Source: Melanopsichium pennsylvanicum
Lineage: Eukaryota; Basidiomycota; Ustilaginomycetes; Ustilaginales
Length of the DNA stretch: 64,000 bases
Assembly (NCBI GenBank): GCA_900208305.1
Contig: OAPG01000015.1
Location: forward strand, 510,001-574,000
Direction of reading: 5' to 3'
How positions within the stretch are numbered: the stretch's first letter is position 1; each line of letters opens with the position of its first letter. The notes under the pieces were generated by a model that worked only from the letters and a program-made list of their open reading frames with translations, was not told the origin of the DNA and did not search any database. A program made the position numbers and the translations under genes. Positions 10,811-21,020 of this stretch are shown here, in pieces.

Positions 10811-11755
10811 TGTTGCTCTCCGGTCTCAAGTAGCGTTTGGAAACAGAGAGACGTGGAAGCAAAGACAGAACACCGAGGCTAAGGGGAACCTGTCATTGAG
10901 CCTATTTAATAATACATGATTGATCCGGAAGAGACTGTATTGCTCGGCATACAACTTTCCACACCACGCCCTTCAACCTTGGCCGAGCCCATGACAGTCA
11001 AGCTTCGAGCACATCCGAAAGGCGTTGGATGGCGTGAGAAAAGGTCGAGAACAAGCTCATGTCCATATAACGCTTACAATAAACGTTCCTTATCGAAGCT
11101 TTCCAGTCCTTACTGCTATTATCGGTATTATGCCGATAGCGCTCGAGTGCTTCATCGCTCATTTCGTCGTGGCGACAACTGCAGGAGCCGAAGCTGCTCG
11201 CCAAGCAATCGCACGAACTACGCTGATTCGCTCGGACAATGTGATGGTTATAATGGCACCATTCGACCCTTATCACAATTTCTCGATGGTAGAGGAAGAG
11301 TGACATTGTTGGAAGAGCCGCAAAGAGAGTGTGATTCGTGAGAAGGATTGTCGTGACAAAGCGGCAAAGAGTCAGGATGTCAGAAGCTGGACCCTGCATA
11401 TCGACTCACTCTCGCAGCGTAGACGTGGTAATGAATCGGATATTAATAGCCCCGATCAATTTGTCACCCGATCAAGAGGGTTGCAGAGTTTCCGGTGCGC
11501 GCCGCTGTTTTGCAAGAGGTCGATCACGAATTTTGGCTTCAATTTCAGTCAGCTTCAAAAACAAAGAGAGAGAGAGAAGGCGAAATTCGTCGGAAGCGAT
11601 GAGCGTTGCCAATTCTCTGGTGCGAGAACAACTAAATTCGTGCATCCCCCAACAGCAGCAGCAGCAGCAACACCATCTAATCTTAAATATTCCACATTAC
11701 CTTTCATCGTCTTCACCACGTATCATCACCAAATCTTCTCCGGCACATATTCACC
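10811..11755. promoter_or_regulatory. Divergent promoter region, MFS transporter / ATP18
   Basis: 945 nt between divergent starts. It includes a GAGAGA tract near 11565 and a CAG-repeat stretch just before ATP18. Several short open frames cross it, but none resembles a protein family. Confidence 0.45.
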
Positions 11756-12208
11756 ATGGCTTTCTTCGGCTTCCGCGCTTACCCCACTCCTATCCTTAAG
11801 CCCATGTGGCCCTTCTTCATCGCCGCCGGTGTTGTCTTTTACGGTGTTAACAAGCTTCAGGACATGGCCGTTTCCACCGGGGAGGCTTCCAAGGACCCCC
11901 GTAACCCTTACGGTTAGTATCAACAGGACCGACTAGAGCGTCTTTCAGACCGCGATCAATTGCAATTCAGCAGCAGATCAGCAACAACGTATTGGAGCAC
12001 GGTACCTTGTACGACATGTCTCCGACTCTTGTGCTTCAGTCCTCTTGCGAGATATCTGCATCAAAATTTGCATTGCGGACCATTACAGACAAAGAATACT
12101 GAACTCGTTCCATTTCATTTCATCTGCTCTCGTTGTTGTGCGACATCTGCTCTCGTTGTTGCGTCGCACTCAACAGGCCAGAAGGTCCTTAAGGAGGCCC
12201 ACCACTAA
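11756..12208 (+). CDS. ATP18: Mitochondrial F1Fo ATP synthase subunit i/j (Atp18)
   Basis: Tiny two-exon gene. Exon 1 is 11756-11912, the 264-nt intron is 11913-12176 (GTTAGT...CAACAG, phase 1) and exon 2 is 12177-12208. The protein is 62 aa, the usual size for this Fo peripheral subunit of the inner mitochondrial membrane. It begins MAFFGFRAYPTPILKPMWPF. It has one hydrophobic membrane segment (about 19-32), then the family motif DPRNPYG, and ends KVLKEAHH. FGFxxYPTPIxKPxxPF plus DPRNPY is diagnostic. It falls below normal ORF-length cut-offs and is easily missed without splicing. The ATG context is TTCACCATGG, close to a consensus Kozak. Confidence 0.95.
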
Positions 12209-14507
12209 ACACACAGCAAGACTCCCCCTTGGTCGAAAGTTTGAATGTTGCATCCTTCCTCGCTTTTACCTTTGGACAACGTACTAGATAAGCCTTCCAT
12301 CCTTCCAGCAAGCTGTGAATACTGCTTGACGACTGAAGGAGGATGACTGGTACTCATGGGCTCAGTGGCAGCCACCATCTTTCTTCCAAAGACTACATCT
12401 TGCGCAATGCAACTCTAGATTCCTTCTCCGATTTCGGGAGACTGTGTCAGAATCGGGGAGGCTATATTCAGATGTGTTGACCTCGTACGGAACTTGAACT
12501 GGGACTACAAGGAAAAGTCGTGCATGTTGGGAGGACAGATGATTCAAGTGAATCTTGTGGTGTACAAGGGAAAATGCCTGGCCGTGCCACAGCATTGGGC
12601 CACTTGGCTCGGTCTAAAGCTCGCATGTTGCATCGATTGAGTTGCTGAGATAACTACCAAGATGAGCTGAGCAATCACAACTGAGCTTCTATTGAACGCA
12701 TGTTTGCACTTGCACATACCCTCCCTTATATGAATCCGGGCTTCATCCGCTAGCAAGGAAAGACATCCATTTTTGATTGCAGGCGTTCCAGATCTTTACT
12801 GCATGGTAGTGAGTGTGCAATGAGTCTTTCAAAATTAATTATCGAATGTAAGCATACGCCTACACAGGCTCCGACCAATGCTTCCTGGGTCGGATCAGCA
12901 TATTGTCGGATGCCGTCGAAGGCAACAATGCTGTGCTCTGCACAAAGGGTGGGCCCCCGATAAGCAACAAGCTCTGTGGCATGTTGAGATGAGATTCGCT
13001 TTCGTCATTTTGTCAGGCTGTCTCGATCTTACAACCCTCAAGCGAGTAAATTTGGAGAGGGTTGCGACCTGCACAAGCCGGACTGCTTTCACCGTACCCG
13101 TCTTGTTCTTTCAATTTCACGTCGGCCGTGAAATACAGTAAATTTAGTTAGAGTAAGATGAACAATTACCAACCTTGGATTCACGATTAGTGATTCCACG
13201 TGTGGTCCCACTGCTGTTCAACAAGACACGCAGGAGCCGCACAACTGCCCTTCTTCTTGATTTCGTGTTTTCATCCGAAGCTGAAATGCAAATGAAATGC
13301 CGCTTGAAAGAAGATTGTTGCACTATACGCTATACGGTATATTTTATGGCAAACAGGCGGCACCTCTGATCAGCCCATCTGGTAGAGTGACATCAGATGG
13401 TGAAGAAGAGAAACAAAAGGGCTGCTTGACCCGATGTTCAGAACGTTTTTTTTTGCTGGCTTGCTGCGAACGCCGCTAGACAGGCTCGAATCCGGCTCAT
13501 CCGGTAAATCGATGCCCAAAAATCTGTGAATCCTGAAAAAGAAACGACAGAAAGAGAGAAAAAAAAAACGATTTGGAAGCGCGGCTGTTGTTGTGGATAG
13601 ACCTATTTCTTTCCCTTGTTTGACAGACTCCATTTCGGCTCTCCCGGTCACTGCAAATGGAACATGGATCCCACAATTCATTATGGAGATGCTACAACTG
13701 CACCATCACCTTGACGGTCAGCTACCGTACCTATTCGTGTAATCGAAATTCTGCCGCTTGCCGCAGACAGCGTGAGAGAGAAAAGGCTGAATAAGAACAC
13801 ATCGGAAATTGCGATATAAAGAACGAAGCTAAGGGAGCGGCGCTACATGGAATCTGAAAAAGGGAAGAAGCCAACGAGGAGTGTGGGGAGATCAAAGAGC
13901 CAACAAGCCAGGCCACTCTCTGACCAGAATCCGATTCGACGGCTGAGGTGCTGTCTACCCATCCATCCACCCGTCGTCAACTCTGATCGCCAAGAGGCGG
14001 CGCGCACTACTGTTCCCCGTCTTGAGTGTGCGTCAATTTTGACTGCCAAAGTGAGGCTCACCCGCCTTTGTGCTGAAATCAGTCAATTGGTACAATTACA
14101 GGCAGGCATGCACCATCCGGTAACCACCCAGCTCCCCTCCGCTTACTCGGATCAGCCGAACTTTCCGGTGTGTGCTTTTGTTTGATGTGCTCCGTGGTGG
14201 CCCCCTTCCACAGCTTTGAGTGCTCCTATCCTACACATGGGTTCCATCTTCTTTCTCTTCGTTGTCTGTCACTTTCACCTTGTCATACAGTCACCATTCC
14301 CTCCTCCGTCACAATTTGTCATCGGTTCATAGCAAAGCCACCCGTGTCGGCACTTGCCCTTGCACACTCGCTCTAGACCAGCTCGAGTGTCCTAAACTAC
14401 CATAGTTGTCTAGCTGCACAGCATACATCCGACTCCATCAACCATATCACACCACTCTCGTGATCATTGACGACGACGACGGTAACAACAACGGCAAAAA
14501 CAATAAA
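12209..14507. other. Gene-poor intergenic region
   Basis: 2.3 kb without a convincing coding frame on either strand. It contains ATP18 3' sequence, an occurrence of the intergenic motif TACAGTAAATTTA at 13134-13146, and the promoter and 5' UTR of the acyl-CoA synthetase at the right end. An unannotated non-coding transcript cannot be excluded from sequence alone. Confidence 0.5.
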
Positions 14508-16592
14508 ATGACGACCGATCTGCCCAACGAGATCCACTTTCCCCTGGACAAGCAGATGCTCCCGATTCCTGGAACCAAGAATCCCGGTTTCTCTGCCATC
14601 TACAAGAGCGCTGCGCTGCCTGAATGGCAAACCACTTGCACCTTATACGAGACTCTTCTCCGTGCCAAGGAAGAAAACCTCAAGGACGATGTTGCAGGTT
14701 GGAGGCCCTGGAACCCCATCATCAAGAACTTTGAACCCCATTTTGAGTGGTATACCCACGAGGAAGTCGAGGAGGAGCGAACCGCTGTCGGTTCCGGTCT
14801 CGGTGCTCTTGCCAAGCAGGGCCGCCTCGGCGACGTTAGTGAGACCGAGTGGACCGTCGGTATGTGGATGCTCAACCGTCCCGAGTTCATGATCGTCGAC
14901 TATGCTTGCTTGGCCTACAGCCGTCGAACCGTTTCGCTTTACGAGACTTATGACTCGGCTACTGCCCAGTACATTCTCGACCACGCAGAGACCCGCGTCC
15001 TCTTCACCACTCCCAATCACGTCGGCGTGACCCTTGCTGCGGCTCAGGCTGGCAAGCTTCCTCTGCTCAAGGTCATCGTCATCCTCGATCCTTTCCGCCC
15101 CAACAAGCAGACCGTCAAGGCTGGCGTTGTCGACCCACAGCGCGACGTTCTCGCCAAGGAATGGGCCTCGACTTGCGGTATCGAGATCTTCAACTGGTTC
15201 GAAATTCTCGATCTCGGTCGCAAGAACCTTGCCGCTCACATCCCTCCCAAGTACGAAACCATCCACAGCTTCTGCTACACCTCGGGCACTACCGGCAATC
15301 CCAAGGCTGCTATCATCACTGCTGGTATGGGAGGGTACGTTAGCACCGCCATGGCCTTCCATAAGCGAGGCAAATTTACCGTCATCTCGTACCTCCCCAC
15401 TGCCCATATCTACGCCCGTCTGTGCGAGATTGTGGTCGTGCGACCTGGTGGTCGTGTCGGCTACTTTTGTGGTGATACGACGCGTTTATTGGAAGACATG
15501 GCCATTTTGAAGCCCGAAATGTTTCCTTCAGTGCCTCGTGTGCTCAACCGCATCGCCGCACTTGTTCAGGGTCAGGCCGCTGCTCCTGGTCTTAAGGGTG
15601 CCCTCCTCCGCAAGGCGCTCGCTGCCAAAATCGCCAACCACGACCGCGACGGTACCCTCACCCACCCCATCTACGACCGACTCATATTTAGCAAGGTCAA
15701 GGCTGTGCTTGGAGGCAACGTTCAATACATCACCTCGGGTTCGGCTCCGATTCGAGGAGATGTGCTCAAGCTGCTGCGTGTGTGCTTGTCGTGCGATGTC
15801 CGCGAGGGTTACGGTCAAACCGAAAACTACGGTTTTTGCACCATCATGTCGCCCAACGACACTTCGCTCGGCTCGGTGGGTGCCATCTACCCTGGTATGG
15901 AGCTCAAGCTTCGCGATGTGCCCGACCTCGGCTACACTTCCGATGACAAGCCCTGCCCACGTGGTGAGGTGCTCGTCAAGTCGCAGTGCACCTTCCCCGG
16001 CTACTACAAGGACGAGGCCAAGACCAAGGAGATGCTAACGGAGGATGGCTTCCTTTGCACGGGTGATATTGCTGCGATCGACGAGTTGAACCGTGTCAAG
16101 ATTGTGGACCGCGTCAAGTCGCTTCTCAAGCTTTCGCAGGGAGAGTACGTTGCCATTGACAACCTGTCCGAGTTCTACGGTCAGAACCCGCTCGCTGCCC
16201 AGCTGGTGGTTCACGGCGACTCGTTCCGCGACTATCTCATCGGCATTTCGGTTCCTGAGCCAACCACGTTTGCTCCTTTCGTCAGCAAGATCCTGGGTCG
16301 ACAGATTGGGGCTGAGAACACGGCCGCATTGGAAGAGGCTTGCAAGGATCCCAAGATTGTGGCTGCCTACTTGGACCAATACACCAAGATTGCCAGGAAC
16401 AACAAGCTCAATGGGTTTGAATACATGAAAGGTCTCTTCCTGACCATGGAACCCTTTTCGGTGGAGAATGGTTTGCTCACGCCCACATTCAAGGTGAAAC
16501 GTCACGAGGCGATAAAGCACTTTAAGGACCAGATCGAGGCCGTGTACGCTCAAGGTCCGGCCAACATTTCGAGCGGTCGACCCAAGCTCTAA
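14508..16592 (+). CDS. Long-chain acyl-CoA synthetase (AMP-forming), possibly peroxisomal
   Basis: Activates fatty acids to acyl-CoA with ATP via an acyl-adenylate. Single-exon protein of 694 aa from the first ATG of the frame (AAAATGACG). The open frame extends 102 nt upstream but only through non-ATG codons. The P-loop-like adenylate motif YTSGTTGNPKAA starts at residue 257. The YGQTEN motif (A5-like) is near residue 434, and the A8-type hinge GFLCTGDIA and the basic VDRVKSLLKLSQGEYV follow. This is the full-length eukaryotic LACS layout, close to yeast Faa2. It ends in -PKL, a possible weak type-1 peroxisomal signal rather than a canonical SKL, so peroxisomal location is an inference. Fatty acid chain length cannot be read from sequence. 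Confidence 0.93.
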   Translation: MTTDLPNEIHFPLDKQMLPIPGTKNPGFSAIYKSAALPEWQTTCTLYETLLRAKEENLKDDVAGWRPWNPIIKNFEPHFEWYTHEEVEEERTAVGSGLGALAKQGRLGDVSETEWTVGMWMLNRPEFMIVDYACLAYSRRTVSLYETYDSATAQYILDHAETRVLFTTPNHVGVTLAAAQAGKLPLLKVIVILDPFRPNKQTVKAGVVDPQRDVLAKEWASTCGIEIFNWFEILDLGRKNLAAHIPPKYETIHSFCYTSGTTGNPKAAIITAGMGGYVSTAMAFHKRGKFTVISYLPTAHIYARLCEIVVVRPGGRVGYFCGDTTRLLEDMAILKPEMFPSVPRVLNRIAALVQGQAAAPGLKGALLRKALAAKIANHDRDGTLTHPIYDRLIFSKVKAVLGGNVQYITSGSAPIRGDVLKLLRVCLSCDVREGYGQTENYGFCTIMSPNDTSLGSVGAIYPGMELKLRDVPDLGYTSDDKPCPRGEVLVKSQCTFPGYYKDEAKTKEMLTEDGFLCTGDIAAIDELNRVKIVDRVKSLLKLSQGEYVAIDNLSEFYGQNPLAAQLVVHGDSFRDYLIGISVPEPTTFAPFVSKILGRQIGAENTAALEEACKDPKIVAAYLDQYTKIARNNKLNGFEYMKGLFLTMEPFSVENGLLTPTFKVKRHEAIKHFKDQIEAVYAQGPANISSGRPKL

Positions 16593-17086
16593 ATCGAACC
16601 TAATTGAAGCTGCACTTTGTTTCTAGCTGGTTGATAGACTCGCTACAAGAGAAGGAAGGAATATCAAGTTTTGTTCGTTTTGTTTGTTGTACCGTAAATG
16701 TGTGTGGGAAAGGAAACAACAGTCTTTCTGAACTCACGGTCTCAATTCGATTTTCAAGGCTCTTGTGATTGATAAAGTTCATGCTTTAGGGGTCTGTGTG
16801 CTGTGTTAGGATTTCACAAGGTTCTGATGATTCATCTCGTACTGAGAGTGTATTTCACCGTACGGCACAAAAGACCCGCTACGGGTCCTGTCATTTCGGA
16901 CAGATTTCAACCTTGCCATACGGAACCCGTCGAGCAATTACATTATGTAAATTACAGAGTGTGTTTGCCAAATTGCGACGCGTACGCTACTTTGAGGTAA
17001 GGGGATCTCTCTGGAAGCAAACTTGTTTGCGGAAGCTGCGCTGTTGTTTCGCCTGCAACGACTCGTACACTTTCTACTACCATTCA
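16593..17086. other. Intergenic spacer
   Basis: 494 nt between the acyl-CoA synthetase stop and the CMD-family start, both on +. The same frame as the downstream gene stays open back to 16796, but with no upstream ATG in it and no recognisable protein character. It is treated as 3' UTR plus promoter. Confidence 0.5.
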
Positions 17087-17584
17087 ATGAACATGTCATC
17101 CTTTTGCAATACCTCGAATGCTGATCAAGCACCCAAATCAGGCACCGCTGTACGATCCGAGGAATGGGACAAGCTTCACCAAACACTTCATACAACAGGT
17201 GATGAGATTCGTCGACAAGTGGTAGGCCAAGAATACGTCGAGCGTAGCTTGACCAATGCGAGCGAATTTAGCATGCCCATGCAACAGCTTGCGACCGAAT
17301 ACGCTTGGGGTGGTATTTGGTCTCGTCCTGGACTGGCACGACGAGATCGAAGTATCCTCAACATTGGTATGCTAGCAGCACTGGGTAAATTCACTGAGCT
17401 AGCAACGCATGTACGAGGTGCACTCAACAATGGCGTAACCGAAATCGAGGTGCAAGAATGTCTGCTTCAAGTAGCAAGCTACTGTGGAATGCCCGCAGGA
17501 ATGGAATCGTTCAGAGCGGCAGATATGGCGGTCCAGGAGTGGAAGTCCAACAATGCTGCAAAGGTTCAACACAACCAGAGTTAG
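17087..17584 (+). CDS. Carboxymuconolactone decarboxylase (CMD)-family protein
   Basis: 165 aa from MNMSSFC (ATG 17087; a second in-frame ATG at 17093). CMD-family proteins are small all-helical proteins that include gamma-carboxymuconolactone decarboxylase of protocatechuate breakdown and AhpD-like proteins. The conserved stretches are WGGIWSRPGLARRDRSILNI and the family block EVQECLLQVASYCGMPAGME near residues 125-145. This second block matches the decarboxylase subgroup, with a single Cys rather than the AhpD CxxC pair. Fungal members of this subgroup are common, but their substrates are mostly unproven. No other aromatic-catabolism gene is adjacent, so a specific pathway role is not assigned. 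Cytosolic by absence of any signal. Confidence 0.85.
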   Translation: MNMSSFCNTSNADQAPKSGTAVRSEEWDKLHQTLHTTGDEIRRQVVGQEYVERSLTNASEFSMPMQQLATEYAWGGIWSRPGLARRDRSILNIGMLAALGKFTELATHVRGALNNGVTEIEVQECLLQVASYCGMPAGMESFRAADMAVQEWKSNNAAKVQHNQS

Positions 17585-19525
17585 GATTTAAGTGGCCTAG
17601 CATCGTCATTACAAGCTTGTCAAGTGTATACGGGCTTGCTGTTAATGTATGCTGTTCGTTACTTAACAATTCGATCCCCAATTAAGTCAATATGGTATGA
17701 TCGCATGAATACGTTGTGACAACATACTGTATTTTCTTTCACATTTTGCCTCCTAGTCGATGTTGTGTTTTGAAGATCGGCATTCATCCTCGATGATGAC
17801 GGCGAGTTTGCATCTACACTGTGAAAAGCGCGCCTGCAACACACCGTCATGTTCTTTCCTAAAGGCGACTCTTTGAATTTCTTCGACTCTTACATGTCGG
17901 GCTCGGCTTTTTCCAACCCGCGTGTCACATCACAAAGATGGCTTGCTGCGATGATCCCGTCGTTCCAAATTTACAGCGTCAAGTTTGGTCGAATGTGTAG
18001 CACTCATATGAGCAGAGTGATTGCACTTCGACACGCTAACGTGCTTAATACAGTACGTACAACCAAACAAAGCGTTGCGGAAAGCGTGAGAATTACGTCG
18101 AGAGAGCACAATTTCGTGGGTTGTGAATAGATTCGGACTCAGTGGGACCTCCTGACAGTCTGAAAGACCGAGTAGAGGGCAGTGTTTCACTCAAGCAGAA
18201 ATCAAGAATTGATTATGTGTGTCACCAGAGACAAACACATAAGAGAGACAGAGTGCGTGACAGAACTGCTGCTGCCTGCTCACTTCTGCTTGGCATTTGT
18301 GCAAACACGACAGCAAAACGTCAGTCGCGGACAAAGGAAGCAAAAAAAGCAAGGCAGCGACTTGAACCCTCTACTTTTTTCTTTTTTCACTTCCGAGCTT
18401 TTTCCTTGAGCATGCAGCTGTCAACTCTCTGGCACATGGGATACCCGGTCGGTCCCCCTTTGTCCAGAGCCAGCAAAACTGTCATCTGTCGATACTTGGC
18501 AATTCCAAGTGTCACAATTGCAATCGCAATCCACGAATCCCGTCCTCTCAGCACCGCCAACGCCGCCGCCGAACGAGGGTTGTGATTACATCGTATCCGA
18601 CGTGATCATACAGGTCAATGATTCAGACGCTACAACACGGGAGCTTTGCAGATCCAACAATGGGAGCAAGTGTTGGCACTTTTGATGGTTTGTGACGTGA
18701 TTCAGTCACGACGAGTGTAGAGTGGTTGTCAGAGGCTGCGATCCAGTGCTTTGTGTTGCGACGAATTGCGCTCAGAGCTGAGGGTTAGGTTTGGTTCCCC
18801 AAAATGAAAGCTCCGATCTGCGATGCCAGCGATGCCAGCGATGCCAGCGATGCCATCACTGTTTAGCAGACTAACTTCGATCCATATCCGAGCTCTCCTG
18901 ACAAGCTCGCATCCGCTCCACTGCTCCTCTTTCCGAATAAGCACTGCTCCAGCTTGCGCAACCTTTACAGTACAGCGCAAAAGTGTCAGCATCAGACAGC
19001 GCATCCGAAGACACACTACTCTTTCTGCGCCTCTTTTCTCCCGTCAACACTTCCACCCTTCCTGTAAGCATGGCATGCCTTCATTCACCGTGAGCATTGC
19101 GCTCCTTCGATTTTGTTGCCATGAGACTATGAGGCTTCTGCTAAAGCAGCTGTAGCCGTAGAATTGCCGGTGTTCGTCGAGGAGAAAGTACTCGAGATTG
19201 AAGCTATGACGCTAGTTAAGGGAGGAAGAAGGAGCCCAAGGCAGCGTAAAGACGCGGACAGCTTCATGCGAATGTATGCACTCGAGGTTGGAGAGTTTAA
19301 ATCTTGGCTTCGTTCTTGGCCGTTCGGATGCAATCATCTTGCAATTCTCTTTTCCTCTTGGTCTTTGGTTCCTTTCCCATATTATCCTTTCCCCCCAAAC
19401 CTTTCGTCGTTCGTCGTTCGTCGTCCATATCCGACTCTATACACCTTCTCCTTCGCATTCATATTTTCGATTTGGGGCTGGTCCCTTTGTTTCTTCTTCC
19501 ACCAACACGCCATACTTGAGCAGCT
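17585..19525. other. Gene-poor intergenic region with a 9-bp tandem repeat
   Basis: 1.9 kb with only short frames lacking family resemblance. It holds the tandem array at 18820-18855 and, at the right end, a pyrimidine-rich leader (19380-19520) before the LPMO gene. Confidence 0.5.
18820..18855. repeat. Tandem repeat, 4 x GCGATGCCA
   Basis: Four perfect head-to-tail copies of the 9-mer GCGATGCCA. Being a multiple of three it also reads open in a frame on each strand, but no surrounding coding sequence supports translation. Confidence 0.85.
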
Positions 19526-20524
19526 ATGGCTTGCCGCGTTTGGTCTCTAATCCAGCTCGTCGCGCTGGTCGCAACACTCTCTCATATCTTGATCGGCTCG
19601 GTCGACGCTCACGGCTACGTAACCTCTCCAGCCTCTCGTGCCTATTTGTGCAAACAAGGTCAGGCAAAGAATTGTGGCGAAATCCAATACGAGCCCCAGT
19701 CGGTCGAAGCTCCCAAAGGTCTCCCTTTTGCACGTAGCGGTGACGGCAAACTTTGCTCAGCTGGTCTGTCGCAGTTTTCCGAGCTCGATCGTCAAGGCGC
19801 CAAAGTATGGCCTACCACCAAGGCCAGCGATGTTCATTCGTTTTCCTGGACCTTTACCGCTCAGCACGCTACCACCGACTTTAAGTATTTCATCACAAAG
19901 CCAAGCTGGGACTCATCCTTGACTAAAGGCTTGGTCGCCAGCGATTTCGAATCCGTTCCTTTCCTCGTGGTTTCGATGAACGGTAAGGCTCCACCTCAGA
20001 CCATGAGCCACGATCTTTCCAAGAGTATGCCAGCTCGATCCGGCTACCAAGTCGTCTACGCAGTCTGGACTGTGGATAACACCGCCAATGCCTTCTACCA
20101 TTGTATCGATCTAGACTTTGGTGGAAAGAGCAGCAGCGGTGGTAATTCCGCTTCCACCACTTCTACTGGATCGTATTCGGGCAACACCACTGCCAGCACA
20201 TCTAGTGGCATCAGCAGCAGCAGCAGCAACTCCGGATCCACCTCTAACGCTGCTGCCAACACCAAATCAAGCTCTACTGGAACCGACAACAACACTAGCG
20301 GAAACGCATCCTCGTCTGCAGACTCTAACTCCGGATCGTCGGCTAATACGTCGACCGCATCTTCCTCTACCAATTCGGCCGCAGCCGTTTCTACCACCAA
20401 CCACAGGAATCACGCAGCCTGCCGAAGGAAGAAGCGTCGGGCCGCTCCTCAAGCATCAATTCTTGCTGCTCGTGGTGATTACCGTCGTCAAAGGATGCAA
20501 TTGGAGCGCAAGCGGATGATCTGA
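19526..20524 (+). CDS. Secreted AA10-type lytic polysaccharide monooxygenase
   Basis: Copper enzyme expected to cleave chitin oxidatively outside the cell. 332 aa. The hydrophobic signal peptide (residues 1-28, ending SVDA) is followed directly by His29 in HGYVTSPASRAYLCKQG, the AA10 start in which the mature N-terminal His forms half of the copper brace. The second brace His is His114 in FTAQHATTDF. The catalytic domain ends near FYHCIDLDFGG (about residue 200) with Phe190/Tyr191 in the axial region. Four cysteines suit two disulphides. The remaining ~130 residues are S/T/N/A-rich low complexity, likely O-glycosylated, with a basic end (RRKKRRA) and no carbohydrate-binding module. AA10 enzymes are mainly bacterial; a chitin-active smut AA10 is known. 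A role in remodelling the fungus's own wall is an inference. Confidence 0.9.
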   Translation: MACRVWSLIQLVALVATLSHILIGSVDAHGYVTSPASRAYLCKQGQAKNCGEIQYEPQSVEAPKGLPFARSGDGKLCSAGLSQFSELDRQGAKVWPTTKASDVHSFSWTFTAQHATTDFKYFITKPSWDSSLTKGLVASDFESVPFLVVSMNGKAPPQTMSHDLSKSMPARSGYQVVYAVWTVDNTANAFYHCIDLDFGGKSSSGGNSASTTSTGSYSGNTTASTSSGISSSSSNSGSTSNAAANTKSSSTGTDNNTSGNASSSADSNSGSSANTSTASSSTNSAAAVSTTNHRNHAACRRKKRRAAPQASILAARGDYRRQRMQLERKRMI

Positions 20525-20616
20525 ATGAGTCTTGATCGCCCACGGCTTTCACAGATTCAATTTTCATCTCTCGTCCTTTTTCTCCCATGTAGATTGACGA
20601 ATCGCAGCTGGTCTGC

Positions 20617-20660
<44 letters not shown>

Positions 20661-21020
20661 TCTTCTGAGCCGGTCTCGAGGACAGCGACTTAAAAATTAC
20701 AATAAATTTACATTTATTTATTCCCTTAGATCTCCGATGTGCCACTCTTGTACGTATATGTAGTAGTAGCATTCATACAATAAATCCCTGTTCATGTCTT
20801 AGCGATCTCACTCTGAACAAGATTTTGTTGCTTCTTTTTCATGCAACTCAAATTGCTCTAATACTCTCTTTCCTCTCTACTTGAAACGATACTGTTGATT
20901 TTAGTGTACACGACTGAATTGAATCGAAGTTCTTTGGCATGTCACACTGTTTTTCACAGACGAAACACAGAGCACGATAAGAAAAGGATGTGTGGAGCGA
21001 TATTCTGTGGTACGCCTTCG
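20525..21020. other. Convergent intergenic spacer with A40 tract
   Basis: 496 nt between the LPMO and RRP17-NOP8 stops. It contains a 40-nt poly(A) run at 20619-20658 and A/T-rich 3' UTR-like sequence. No gene is seen. Confidence 0.6.
20619..20658. repeat. Poly(A) tract, 40 nt
   Basis: Uninterrupted A run in the template DNA between convergent genes. Its length makes it prone to assembly or polymerase length error. Confidence 0.85.

Noticed and set aside
13470..13500. CTCGAATCC-like sequence resembling a tRNA T-loop
   Set aside because: No matching A box, anticodon stem or acceptor stem around it. No tRNA was found anywhere in the window, nor any CRISPR-like array.
18781..18792. AGGGTTAGG as an interstitial telomere repeat
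   Set aside because: A single short match without tandem copies; likely chance.
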